A DNA stretch of 64,000 bases from NCBI GenBank assembly GCA_000149265.1, contig CH003304.1, forward strand, positions 768,905 through 832,904, given 5' to 3'. Below, piece after piece: positions 51,859-63,400 of the stretch. The stretch is from Ciona savignyi (taxonomy: Eukaryota > Chordata > Ascidiacea > Phlebobranchia > Cionidae). The translations under genes were made by a program, and so were the position numbers. Each line of letters starts with the position of its first letter. Position 1 is the first letter of the stretch. Under the pieces are notes generated by a model. The model made no database searches. It saw only the letters and a program-made list of their open reading frames with translations, and was not told the DNA's origin.

Positions 51859-52152
51859 GTCCGGCTGATTAGTCTGGCGTTTTAGTGCAAAGCCTTTCAA
51901 CCGTAAGGTTACAGGTACGAAAGTGGTCGCTAGCTAGTCGGTTGTGTCCTAGGGCAAGGCACTTAACGGACATTGCCCGAACCCAGCGGATTAATGGGCT
52001 CAACTAAATTAAAGGAACACGTTTATCATACAAAAACACACTGCAATATAACTTCGGTAACCCGACGGTGGGCGCGAGGTTATCTGACGATTGCCCGTGT
52101 GCTAACCCTATTGGTTTTCCCATTCATTTTCCTAGAATATCCTATCGTATCC
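51859..52152 (+). repeat. tRNA-derived SINE, forward, near full length
   Basis: GTCCGGCTGATTAGTCTGGC, AAGGTTACAGGTACGAAAGT, GGGCAAGGCACTTAACGGAC and CCATTCATTTTCCTAGAATA, ending in CCTATCGTATCC. Confidence 0.88.
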
Positions 52153-52569
52153 CTCACTATATGCATTAATTTATTTTTATCCTGATAGGTATGTGGGAAA
52201 ATGTATAATGTTGCTTGTATTTTTTCCTTTATCGAATCAGGTTTAAAATTTTAAGTAAACAAACTGGTTTACGCATAGTTTTTCTTGACCTTTAATTTTA
52301 GAAACAAATTGTAACAAAAGGGAATTTACGCTATCGGGAAAAATGTAAAAAAGACCAACCCCATTTTTGGCGTTATCGTCGATATCTCCGGATTAGAAAC
52401 ATTTACCTTAAAATTGTTAAGAAATTAAAAGATGTACAGCATACATTAGTAAAATATATCTATATTTAAAACTATTTATTCTGGGAAAAACCCTAAAATA
52501 GAGTATGCATAGTTTCTGACTATCTAGATCACTTTGTCTATCGAATAACAAAAAGTTCTATTTTATTTC

Positions 52570-52770
52570 CATTAACCCTTATGTGGCGACATGCCATGCC
52601 TGTCAAGCGTTTGACGAAAAAATAAACAATATAGTCCAATTTTTCAAATTATATCCATAATGACCAATTAAGGTAGATTTTCTGGAGGTGTAAGGTAATA
52701 TAGCTTAAATATACAATGGAAAATGTTTGGTAATTGCGCCAGGGAAATTCCCTACAGACCAAACAATATA
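52570..52770. repeat. Degenerate fragments of the 335-bp satellite
   Basis: CGACATGCCATGCCTGTCAA plus GCGTTTGACGAAAAAA (about 52587-52622) match the end of the inverted copy at 17875-18290. CCAGGGAAATTCCCTA (about 52739) matches another satellite word. The stretch between is not alignable by eye. Confidence 0.5.
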
Positions 52771-53124
52771 AGCACGACTGCCGTTTTCCGAATTTTCGGT
52801 GTCGATTATTCTTTAACAGCCAACATTTCTGGTATTATTTAGCTCAAATTCTAAAAAAAAATTGGAGATGGAAAAATAAACCAGGAAAGTCACAAACGGA
52901 CTCTATATACCCTAAGTTACCACATAAAAAGAAAGTGGTTGGTACTTTTAGTTTTTGAATATATATCTTAGACCTGGAAAGGATTAAGTTTAAAAAATTT
53001 AAAATTAATTTAAATAAAGCGTAAATGTGACTTAAATTTTTCACCTGCGAAGATAAAAATGTGTGTCTAACACGTTAGTCAATAATGTTTAATCAAGACA
53101 GAATCGATGAAATTGTGAACAAAG

Positions 53125-53332
53125 AAACGATTGCAACGCAATCGACAAACAGAATTACAACATCACACCACGCTCGAGTATAAACACGCCACGCACCAAC
53201 CACGCTTTTCCCAGGAATGAAATATCGAATCGACCACCACAGTGAATTACGTAATTCGAAATAAGGAGTTCGTTATAGAGAAAACGTCATTGAACTAGCA
53301 CAACTATAAACTTTCATGGCCATGGCGCAAGT
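53125..53332 (-). repeat. Inverted repeat, right arm
   Basis: This is the reverse complement of 48308-48505, with GAATTACGTAATTCG conserved at the centre. The arms are separated by about 4.6 kb. Confidence 0.85.
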
Positions 53333-53819
53333 TTATTTAAATTACACTTTGTGGTTACTTTTACAAATAAACGGAATTTCGCAAAATATTTACTGAAGTG
53401 ACACACGAGATGCACAAGATCGAACATGTTTTCATCAACATTGACATAGCGGTTATTTTATACGAGTTGGGTACAGTATATTATCTGGTGCAGATTTTAA
53501 CCTTGGTAATTTACAAAGTGCAAACAAAGAGGTCTATAAACACGGTTCACTTTGGTCTGCAAGTTCAAATACGCATTTGGTAAACACCACACCTGAACCT
53601 AATAAATGCGTAACCCCTTGGTAAGAGATCATAAAGAAATAAACAAGATCGGAACTGATTTCGTGTACCTTTTAATACATCGAATCCATGCGCTGTGCAC
53701 GCGCCTACCGCGTGATATGATATATCGGGATTGGAAAATACACATCAGCCTTCTAATATAAGTTATTTGTCGAGAAGAAGAAATATTAAATTCCATGTTT
53801 TTGCGGGGGGGTTTACGTT

Positions 53820-53912
53820 TGAACCCATGATAGCCTAGACCCCAGGAGTTTTGTGTTTTTAATTATCTATACGTAACGAGCGCATTAACCATTCGGTGAG
53901 GCGACCGTATAT
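53820..53912 (-). repeat. Second tRNA-like SINE family, reverse copy
   Basis: GTTTGAACCCATGATAGCCT, then GCATTAACCATTCGGTGAGG and CGACCGTAT. The spacing is as in the copies at 8866 and 48785. Confidence 0.6.
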
Positions 53913-55131
53913 TAAACTGCAGATTTAATTCAACTACCTGTCCTCTCTTACCAATATCGTTTTTAATTCAAATATATTAACTTATCAAAGACATAACGAG
54001 GTAAAAAGTATAAAAATTCTAAAGAACAATATCGATCGAACACAAGGATACACATTCTAGGTTAATAATTCAGGAGCAGCCAAGCAGATAGTGTAAGAAA
54101 ACCGAATTCGCAGACGACATATAAATTCTAGCAAACTCTGTTTAAAATGCACCAATAACCGTTTTTTTTTATTTACAAGTCTTCCTTTTATAATACAAAA
54201 CTTATATAATTTACCAGTCAAAGCAATGCCAGTAAAATTGGCCTGTATCGTGTTTTGTTATGCAACAGGAGCATAAAATGTTAAATCCCTTTGTATTGAC
54301 TCTTGTCATATCAAAGTGTTAAAATAGTTTACTTGAGTTACGGTATTTTGTCAAAAATAGTTGTTATTGCATTCTTAACTAATCAGCAATGTTCTTTTGT
54401 GAAAGCTATCATGTTATTCCAGCCGATATTGCATAAAAAATAGTTCATACAAAAACATTGGTCTGCACACGAAGAATTAGTAGACGATTTAAAAAAAGGT
54501 TCCTAATTTGAGTGTTAATTAGACTTAAATCACATGTTATTTAATCACCTCTCCTTATTATGTTAATAATAGCAATAGGTAACTGTAAGGCCTCTATTTG
54601 GTGCGACCTATACTTAATTAAACACCCGAGTCCTTATCATGAAAAACAGTGTTAACGCGCTGGCCCGCACACTTGATCTCACTTGGTGGATGGTAGTTTA
54701 TTTACTGATGAGTGTTCAGCAATCAGCGATCAGCGATCAGCGGTTTTCTATTATACAATTTAACATAAATACACATAAATAAACGACAAATATTAATAAT
54801 CAATTTGCTTACCAACTGTTTTTTCCGTATATATAGGTCTATTCAAATTCAGTAAAATTGTTTCAGTATAATTCGGTATGGGAATCAGTACAAAAAAGAA
54901 GGAAAACCACGAGGTTGCAGGAATATAAAGCATGATAATTATTACTAAAATGACGTCACAATAATGAACATAGACGTTTCAAAAAACATTAATTTTAAGT
55001 CAAGACAGATTTACAGATGTTACAGGTAACAATATTTTTACAAAATATCGGAGAGATTTCCTGTAAAACATACTTTAGAATTTTCACAGAAAAACAAACC
55101 ATTTTAATTAACTGTTTAAGACAGGCATTAA

Positions 55132-55137
55132 TTTATT
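55132..55137 (-). terminator. Polyadenylation signal of lectin-like gene A
   Basis: AATAAA on the minus strand (TTTATT on plus), 62 bp after the stop codon. Confidence 0.55.
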
Positions 55138-55198
55138 AACGAACCCTAAAACATTCAACATCGCTCCTATTAAATCATTTCTTATAAAAAAAACAATA

Positions 55199-56396
55199 TC
55201 ACAAGCTGAATCTACAAAGTGGTATTGGAGCTGCATGTGAGCCTGCCACATCAAACATTCCCTTGTCATTTGGTCGTGGTCCTTCGATTGGAACTTCAAT
55301 CGCCATTCGTAAAATAGAACTTCCAGATCGAGGGTATGTTCGATACCACTCTGTGAACGGGGCTCTGCTACCATCGGAGAGGTAAGCTATTCCGCCCTTT
55401 AAAAATGTATAAAACAAATTTAACTGTTTTGATGACATATTATTATTTTCTGAATATAAAATGTTACTTATCACTTACCCTTGAAGTCATTTTAAGCCAG
55501 ACTTGTACATAAGTCTGCATTGTAAACCAACTTCGTTTGACGTATGCAAAGAAAGCTCTGTAGGTTTGTTCGGAATCCACCTCCGCTAAAGTTCCACCAT
55601 GATAGTGACACAAACTCTCAGCGGTGATGTAGTTTACGCCACCGCCAGACCGGAATAAAAGACGATAGCAATACCCGTTGTGGACTAAACCTCCACATGC
55701 TAGTTGGTCTGAAAAAGAATTTGAGCGATTTAAATGCTTATAAAATATTTAAATAAGATTGTTCCAACTTTTTTGTTTTTTTGGGAATGACTTTCATCAC
55801 TAGGCCTAGCTAGATGCTAGATACTTCCAAATCTTACAGATAGATAAGCAGGTTAGATAATTCGTACAGCGGATGACCTTTAACCGAAATGGGAATGGCT
55901 ATAAAAGCCACTACTCAGTCTTATATTTTTGGCGCAAGGCACTTACGTGACATTACCTTAACCCGTTAAACGGCTGAATTGCTTTGCAATACCAAGTTAG
56001 TTCGATATTGAGCAAGAGCTTACGTGACGATTGCCTAATTATAACGCCCGCAGCGTTCTCCCAGCGGGGAAAATATGAGTATTCTGTCCTATCTTAAGTT
56101 TTTTTTGCATCCAACTAGTCAAGTCTGTTTAGATCTTTCTCTGTCAACTTACCTTGTAATGCTTGTAATCGTTCATCCAAAATTGCGTTTACAGCAACGT
56201 GGTTAACTTGTCCCGGTTCTCCTTTCGGCCCTGGTGAGCCTCTATTGCCTGAATTTTCACCATGAAATCCACTCGCATTCCGGTTAGCTTGTTCAAAGTC
56301 AAATACCGAGTCCACCGTTTTGCACACAGTATAGGTTGTAGTACACTGAGCCATGTGCGCTGCACAAAAACCCACGAAAAGCAAGGCTAGTTTCAT
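55199..56396 (-). CDS. Small secreted collagen/C-type-lectin-like protein A, 223 aa
   Basis: Exons: 56396-56153, 55708-55479 and 55396-55199, in phases 1 and 0. A signal peptide (MKLALLFVGFCAAHMAQC) is followed by CKTVDSVFDFEQANR, then five Gly-X-Y triplets (GNRGSPGPKGEPGQV) and a short helix (LDERLQALQ). A C-type-lectin-like domain comes next: CGGLVHNGYCYRL, AESLCHYHGGTLAEVDS, VQVWLKMTSR, GGIAYLSDG and, at the end, IPLCRFSL. The outer disulphide cysteines are present. The inner pair and the EPN/QPD and WND calcium-sugar motifs of classical lectins are not seen, so sugar binding is doubtful. The layout resembles a miniature collectin. The ATG at 56396 was preferred to an in-frame ATG at 56444 because it starts the signal peptide and matches gene B. 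Confidence 0.87.
55930..56097 (+). repeat. Degenerate SINE in intron 1 of lectin-like gene A
   Basis: GGCGCAAGGCACTTACGTGA, then AACCCGTTAAACGGCTGAAT, GTGACGATTGCCTAATTATA and ATTCTGTCCTATCTTA, in forward SINE order but much diverged. Confidence 0.6.
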
Positions 56397-56443
56397 CTTG
56401 GTAGAATCTTGAATATGTCTGGAGGTTCTTACGACAACCGGCA

Positions 56444-56451
56444 TTTATATA
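56444..56451 (-). promoter_or_regulatory. TATA box of lectin-like gene A
   Basis: TATATAAA on the minus strand, 48 bp upstream of the ATG. Gene B has TATAAATA at the matching place. Confidence 0.6.
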
Positions 56452-56487
56452 TTTTCTTACAACCTTTCGACATTAAATTCTTCTCCA

Positions 56488-56570
56488 TTTATGGAAATCG
56501 ACGTTGCATCGATGAATGATTTATGGTTACACTATCTCCATTTAAGGCTAAGAAAACCTGCGTAAAGCTA
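56488..56570 (-). promoter_or_regulatory. Upstream boxes of lectin-like gene A
   Basis: ATTTATGGAAATCGACGTTG (56488-56507 on plus) and CTATCTCCATTTA (about 56532-56544, followed by AAAACCTGCGTAAAG) recur upstream of gene B at the same distance from the ATG, while the DNA around them has diverged. This is compatible with shared regulatory input or with recent common origin. Confidence 0.5.
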
Positions 56571-56589
56571 TAAAGTCATGAATTTATCT

Positions 56590-56990
56590 AATCTGTTTGT
56601 GTTTACACGATTAGCAAAGGTCTTGAAGATCCTTCAGCATTGCACATGTATCACCAATTGTTGTCTCGCTTTTTTCACAAATATTGGGAGATATATGTTT
56701 GATCAGGACTTTAAACCCAATTCGTAAAAAAACTACCACATCGGTGATATTTTCGATACCACTCATATAACGGTGGTTTCGATACCATTCGGTCAACGGT
56801 TGTCTCGTGCCATTGAATAGTTAAAGCTATTCCACTCTAAATATATAAAACTCTAACATTTCTGACTCGTGGTACATCCGACTGCGTGGTAAACCAAATT
56901 CGTTTTATGTATATCAAGAAAGCTGTGTGTAGATGTGTTCAAAATCCATTGTTTTGTTATTGTTTCCTTAATATTATTTTTTTACGGAGG
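56590..56990 (-). pseudogene. Relic of a third lectin-like gene (exons 2 and 3)
   Basis: On the minus strand the segment around 56590-56830 keeps GTGGAATAGCT, a TTGACCGAATGGTATCG block (equivalent to TEWYR in genes A and B) and the following exon 3 pattern. The segment 56870-56990 keeps traces of the exon 2 end (ATACATAAAACGAATTTGGT, the VKRSWF region). Stops and frameshifts break both, and no exon 1 was found. It lies between genes B and A. Confidence 0.7.
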
Positions 56991-57285
56991 AAACTAAATT
57001 TGACTCTGGGTCGCCATCTAGTGACCAACTTACTTAAATTAACGTAGATAACAAAGAATTAAGTCTGTCACATAACAAATTTGAATTAACTTGGACACAT
57101 TCATTCCTTGTTTCATAAAGAACATGAATGTAGATCTTATTATTTATTGGCGTTTCGTACATAAAGGCGTTCTTGTTATCTTATTATTAATTTGTCAGTG
57201 ATATAATTCATGTATATACCCATACGTTGGGTAATATTGCAGTCTACCTTGGCATTAAAGAAATATCAATAAAGCTATAAGTAGA

Positions 57286-57291
57286 TTTATT
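57286..57291 (-). terminator. Polyadenylation signal of lectin-like gene B
   Basis: AATAAA on the minus strand (TTTATT on plus), 51 bp after the stop codon. Confidence 0.55.
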
Positions 57292-57341
57292 TTTTATAAT
57301 ATTCCTTTTAAAGGTCTTGATTTTTTGTAAAACAATTAATA

Positions 57342-58644
57342 TCACAAGCTGAATTTACAAAGTGGCAGTGGCGATGTGTCCGTGCTTACAACGTCAAACA
57401 TGCCCTTGCTGTTGGGCCGTGGTCCTTCGATTGGAACTTCAAACGCCATTCGAAGAGCTACACTTCCTGATTTCGGGTATGTTTGATACCACTCTGTGAA
57501 CGGTGCTCTGGTGCCATCGGAGAGGTAAGCTATTCCACCCTATGATAAGACGTAGTACTACTTTAGATGCAATTCACCACTTTTCACCTACAATTTTTAA
57601 AGCAATTTATGTTGGGCTTACTTACCCTTGAAGTCATTTTAAGCCAAACCATGACAGATGTCTGATAATTAAACCAACTTCGTTTGACGTATGCAAAGAA
57701 AGCTCTGTAGGTTTGTTCGGAATCCACCTCAGCTAAAGTTCCACCATGGTAGTGACATAAACTCTCAGCGGTAGGATAATTAACGCCACTGCCAGATCGG
57801 AACAAAAGACGATAGCAATACCCGTTGTGGACTAAACCTCCACATGCTAGTTGGTCTGAAAAAAAAACAATTTGATTGATAGTGAATATCCATGCAAGAT
57901 ATTATTTAAGTTTGTTAATCCTGAATTCATTGGTGATCCATATTTTAACATTCTGTCGGTACACTCTATTCAGATGGAAATAAAATATTTATTAGAAAAA
58001 TACATTGATATAATTTTTATCGTTTTTTTTTACCAGGCTCAGTTTCAATCCCATTATCTTCTCTTTAAGAAGACCATTATTATTAGAAATTGTATCGGAT
58101 ATGAAACGGTCGCTTTAATTTTGCGGCCACACGACTGTTCACAGCTATGCACATTAATGAGAAAACAATTCTTTGTTAAACGAAATATATATAAATTTGA
58201 TAAATTAAGCGCGCTAAACTTAACAGGCCCGAGAAATAAACCTTGACCAAACGTGCAGTTTAGCTTCACATACATAACGCCATAGCCTTTATATATACAC
58301 ACATACTTAACGCTATTGTCTTATTGGAGGAAAAGGCCTTTCCTTGCGTATTAAATGCGAGAATTAAAAGTTATTATGCCAATGCTACCTTGTAATACTT
58401 GTAATCCTTCATTCAAGAATGCGTTTAGGGCGACGTTGTTAAGTTGACCCGGTTCACCTTTTGGCCCTGGTGGACCTCTTTTGCCTGAATTTCCACCCTG
58501 AAATTCACTCGCACCCCGGTTAGCTTGTACATCATCAAATACTGACTCTATCGTTTTACACACTGTGTAGGTAGTGGTACATTGGGCAACGTGCACTACA
58601 TAAACAGCTAAAAAGTTGCAAGCCAGAATTAAACTCAGTTTCAT
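57342..58644 (-). CDS. Small secreted collagen/C-type-lectin-like protein B, 227 aa
   Basis: Exons: 58644-58389, 57855-57626 and 57539-57342, with the phases of gene A. A signal peptide (MKLSLILACNFLAVYVVHVAQC) is followed by CKTIESVFDDVQANR, then Gly-X-Y triplets (GKRGPPGPKGEPGQL), a short helix (LNEGLQVLQ) and a C-type-lectin-like domain. The domain has the same CGGLVHNGYCYRL and SLCHYHGGTLAEVDS blocks and ends PLCKFSL. Exon 2 is almost identical to gene A apart from the YVKRSWFNYQTSVMV patch. Exon 3 differs at many places after the shared DGTRAPFTEWY and VPIEGPRPN blocks. Variation therefore clusters on part of the lectin-like domain. Calcium-sugar motifs are absent as in A. It is a tandem duplicate; the ligand is unknown. 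Confidence 0.87.
58080..58135 (-). repeat. tRNA-like SINE fragment in intron 1 of lectin-like gene B
   Basis: GAAACGGTCGCTTTAATTTT, then GCGGCCACACGACTGTTC, the reverse of the A-box end of the second SINE family. Confidence 0.5.
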
Positions 58645-58685
58645 CTTTCCGAATTCTCGTATGTGTCCTTTGGTTGGAAACCCGG

Positions 58686-58693
58686 TATTTATA
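58686..58693 (-). promoter_or_regulatory. TATA box of lectin-like gene B
   Basis: TATAAATA on the minus strand, 42 bp upstream of the ATG. Confidence 0.6.
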
Positions 58694-58727
58694 CAGCCAT
58701 CCGCATTTCAGCACTACTTTGATGTCT

Positions 58728-58808
58728 ATTTATGGAAATCGACGTTGCGTTGGAGGTTTGATTTATGATGTAATCTATCTCCATTTAGGGCATAGGAAAC
58801 CAGCGTGA
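58728..58808 (-). promoter_or_regulatory. Upstream boxes of lectin-like gene B
   Basis: ATTTATGGAAATCGACGTTG (about 58728-58747) and CTATCTCCATTTA (about 58775-58787, followed by GGAAACCAGCGTGAAG) match the boxes upstream of gene A in order and spacing. Confidence 0.5.
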
Positions 58809-58809
58809 A

Positions 58810-60489
58810 GTCCTTTATTATAATTTTCCTTTGAGTTTACCAAGCTTCTGTTCAGTCTACAAAGTAGAGAATCGACAAAACAACTGTTTTAATTCGAATT
58901 CATGTTCTCGATGGGCAAATCGACAATTTCACGATTCACAAAAGCGCTTTGTATATTGCTTATTGCCACCCTTAAAAGATTAGCTGATCGTGAAATAAAC
59001 TGCAAATTCCAAAAGTAGTTTAGACGGTTTGGCGTTTTATAAAAAGTTTTGCCGATTACCAACAATAATATTTTGTTGCCATTCCCTATAAAACTGCGGA
59101 TAAAAAAATTACAAAATATCCACATTGCCTTTATGTTGCATTGTATAATGTTATAACTCGACACAGAACCTAACATAACCCAATTTAAATTAAACTTAAA
59201 AAACAAGTATGGCAATATTTACGCAACACAATATTTAATAGATAATTTATTTCTTGTCCAATACGGAATATGTATTCCGGTCTTTTTTTAATGATGAATC
59301 GCGAAGTAAGCGTACTTATATAAGTATACTTGAATTACAGTATTTCATAAGATAATACTTAGTTATTAACCGTGTGTTAGAATTATGCTTAACCAGCATA
59401 ACACAATATAATAACACATAAAAACATAGGTTTAATGTTCTTCATTTTTTTGTTAAATAAAATCTTGGTTTAGTTTTATTGTATTACCCGATCTCAAACG
59501 TTGAGTTTAGCGGTATTGGGCATGTATGTGCTTGAAGCGTCAATGCAGCTTAGAGAAGACGTTGCGCCAAACACCGGAAAAGAGATGTGATGATATCTAC
59601 CACATTACATTTTTACTGAGCCAAGTTTCGAACCCATGATACACTCGTCACTCCGACCGTTTTTGTACGGCTACAAGACTGTACACCATATGAACTTTAA
59701 TGCACCTAGGTGCTAAAGAATAGTAGTACACCTAATGGTGCATTCTTCACAATTTAGGCTAAGATCGAAATTTATCACGTCGGCAATTAAAGCTGCGTTG
59801 TCGTTGCGTTTGAAACCTAGTTAGGACATAATCCAGATCAATTATCAAATTCATCGGGCAGCGCACTTGACGCCAGTGTGGAGCTTTTGGACTCCCGTGG
59901 CATTTAAACAGAATGATGAGGCAAAATGCCAAATGCGGTTTCCAATGTTCTAGGGAGGTTTCTTCTTTATAACCTGTTTGTGTTAACATATTAAAATTTT
60001 TGTGCGGAGTTTACATCATTCCTTATTACAGGTCTTATTTAGTCAAAAACGTTTGTCAGCCTATCTGTAATGGGTGTTTAGACAAAAAGAGTTTGGTAAT
60101 AAGGTTAAAAGTGTCAGAAATGTTAGATATTATATTCGAGTTGTGCAAAAATTGAAATTATAGCTCAAGTATAACAGCTCCAGAGACATTCCCGATATTC
60201 TACGACCATATCAACTTACCCCGTCAGATACATTGGTAACCCAATGTGTAAGCATAGTAACTTTCAAAATCTGACAGACGCCATTCTAAAAAAACACACA
60301 GTTTTTCTATTTTTAGATAAATCCAGATACGCTTTTGGCTGTAGCCAAGAGGACATTTCGTCAGAAGCTCTATTTCGCAATTTTGTATCGCGTATACGAT
60401 TTCAAATGAGAAACACGCTATATACAGTAAGATTTTAAAAAACAGTTGTTTTTGGAACTTTGTTTTAAATGTCTTTACAGCTTGCAGTT
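58810..60489. other. Region without a supported gene
   Basis: AT-rich DNA between lectin-like gene B and the trefoil gene. A reverse tRNA-like fragment lies at about 59620-59690 (GTTTCGAACCCATGATACAC). Open stretches of about 76-108 codons show no family pattern. The 3' UTR of the trefoil gene should fall below 60490. Confidence 0.55.
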
Positions 60490-63400
60490 TTAATCAACCA
60501 TGTTGCTCTCCTTTTCGACTGGGTTGTAACATGCTGGTCCTGCTTTACCACCAATGCTTTCGTCGTAGCAACAAGCTATGGAAAATTAAGACGGAATCAA
60601 GCGTTTGAATATTTTTGGATGACAATATGAATTATATTTTAATACATTACGTACGGGTGTATACCAAGCTTAGCATTTTAATTTTTCAGAAAACCAGCCA
60701 AATATTTTTGACCACAGACACAAGATTCTTATTTATATTTTTCCCGCAATGTGTGTAAACGAGGGGCAATCGTTAGAATACAAGCAATCATCGGATTGTC
60801 TTGTGGCGCTCTCGAGCAACCGGGGCTAAAAAAGTGTGTTGAATATTGGGTTATTACTATAGTTTTCCCTCGGTTCTCTGCGTTCAGATACTTTCCGGTA
60901 ATACCCAACAACTGAACAGCTTATAATTTGCGATCATAATGGTCACATGGCAACACTACGGGGAGGAGGGAGGAAAATTGCACACTAAAAGTAGAAAAGT
61001 AATTATAAAGCTTTTACCAACACTAATATCAACTCCAGAACTAATTTTAACTCTAACCCCATCGCTTACACAAACCCGAGCGCACTGATCTTTATTTTAG
61101 CATGTATCCCCGTTTTACTTTTTCTATTCCCCTGACAAGGAGGAAGAGGAATATAGGTCAGGGGGAAAACTGCTCACTAAAATGAAAAATATAGCGATAA
61201 GTTTAGTGTAAGGGATGACGACCAGAAGCAGAACAAAATTTGCCATTCCATTCTGCATTAAAACGATTTCCCAACAGTCCATAAAATATATTGGCCCCAA
61301 ATACTGGCATCAATTACCAATAAAAATTCGTGAAATTCAACCTCATCATAAATTTATTAAAGCCGTTAAACAACACCTCTTGAATGATCCTCATCCCCTT
61401 TCATAAATTTACTCATTTCTCACTTTAATACTACCCTAATATTTAACTATATTGCCAGTCATTTTTACTATAATATTTATTTACCTATTATTACATCACC
61501 TTTTCCTTATTATTACTTTCTTTCATTTATTCCTTTATACTCCCACTGTACACTCCTCTCACAAATATCTGTGTTTTGCTTTATTTATTGTTTTTCTTAT
61601 ATTTGTTTCTATTATTAAGATTGAATTGCTTTAACACAATTTGACTATTTCACCATCACTGTATTAGCCCACTGTATAACTCACAGCATGCTGTCTTATT
61701 TTTATCATTTCACCATTTAAGTCACAGGGGTTTTTACTGTTAATGGCATGCCGAAGGCAATTTGTATTTATAGTGCTGTTTGTGTTTTCTTTTTAGTTTT
61801 TTGCCGGCCCTAATAGTATGCCCCTATTTATTGCTTGACTGCATGCCACATCTTTTTAGTACTTCACCAGCACTATTATATTTACTCTTATTAATCACTG
61901 TCTTTTCTATCTTAAAACTTCTGTTAGCAGTCTTTAAGACCCATACTGCCCAGAAATTCTTGTTTCAGTTGTCAAGTAATTCTATCGGCGGAAACGATTG
62001 CTCTACCACCTTCCCCGGCTCATTCACCTGCTCTTCGTCGGCGGCTGCGATCCTCTTTTCTGCGATTATGCCCCAATAAAGTTGAGATTTGGCAGTGGAA
62101 CCCAATTACTGTGGAAACTTTACATTAAACTGTTTCGGACTTACTATTAATTAATTACACACAAAAACGGAAGCTTGCTGCTGTTTATCTGTTTATCTTT
62201 TTTCTTTAATGTAGTGTTATTTCAAATATTTATGTATACTGTATACATATCACTATCATAATTAGCCTAGTTTATTTATATTTTCTAGTGCAGTAATGTT
62301 TTGCACTTAAAGTGCTTTTTTTAATAAATGTAGTGCAATAACTGTTCTTGCACCAATTATAATTTAATGTTTTATAAAGTGTGTTTTGAAACGGTTTTTA
62401 ACCACTGGTGGAATTTCATTTTAGGGGTTTTTCTTTTTCCACTTAATCCCAAAGCCGGCTCCCCCCTCAGTACTGGGTCGCGCTTGCACACTTTTACTCA
62501 AGTATTAAATAACATCAAATTTAATTAGTTGATTTTGATTTAAATTGTTTTTGTTGAAATTTATTTTTTAATGTAAAAAAAAATAAACTAAACTAAACTA
62601 AACTAAAGGGCTTATAGTGGAGTTAGGGTTTAAGTTCTGAGTTTGAGATTATTGTTTAGGGCAAGGTTAAAATTAATTTGCATTATTTTAGCATGCAGCC
62701 AATAAGTTAATGACAACTTATCCACGAAACTTACGAATATCTTCGCATTCTGCCTGAGTAATCCCCGGAAATCCACAAGCTTTTCGCTTTTCCACGCTCA
62801 CGTCGCATTCTTAAAAAATCATCATTTTATGTGAGTAAACTATTCAACCCTCATGATTTTATACACAATATTTACATAAATATAGCATATTGTATATATG
62901 CAATTTGAAATGTGTGATTTATATCGTGTTCGTGGCTTATGGGTGGAATTTCATGATCCAATATGTCTTAAATATGAATCCTTCATTTCCTCGTTTTTCA
63001 ATTGGCAAAGACAAATTGTTTTTAAGGTCATTCTGTTCATATCAGGTTTGTAGTGGGTATATTTGAATAAAAATGTTGTTGTTAAGCATGAAACTTACCA
63101 GAGATTTTGAAACAAGTTATCGCACCTTCCATAGTATCATCATAGCAACAACCTGTGGTACAATCATTCTTTGCAATACCATTCGCATTATGGATTTAAT
63201 ATTCTTACATATGGAATTGTTTAAAGGGGTTGGGACAGTACATCCTAAGAAACTATCTTTAACTTATATATGAAAAAGTTCTCTTTTACTAACTTATATA
63301 TGAACACATTTAAGGAGGCTAACGACAGGTCCTGAAAAGTTTTGGTTGACCGTTTATCCCATATCTATCAACACAACCCAGGACTAGACTAAACCACTTA

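Larger units (their letters stand above)
46010..55130. other. About 9 kb without a supported gene
   Basis: Relatively GC-rich patches (46900-48000) include a second CRE (47355-47362) and CACGTG E-boxes (about 47422 and 47812). A 124-codon open stretch on the minus strand (46995-47369) has no recognisable domain or splice context. The rest is repeats (48308, 48785, 50837, 51389, 51859, 52570, 53125, 53820) and AT-rich DNA. Unrecognised noncoding RNAs cannot be excluded. Confidence 0.55.

Noticed and set aside
61780-62079. 99-codon hydrophobic open stretch
   Set aside because: It lies in the T-rich 3' UTR of the truncated LINE.
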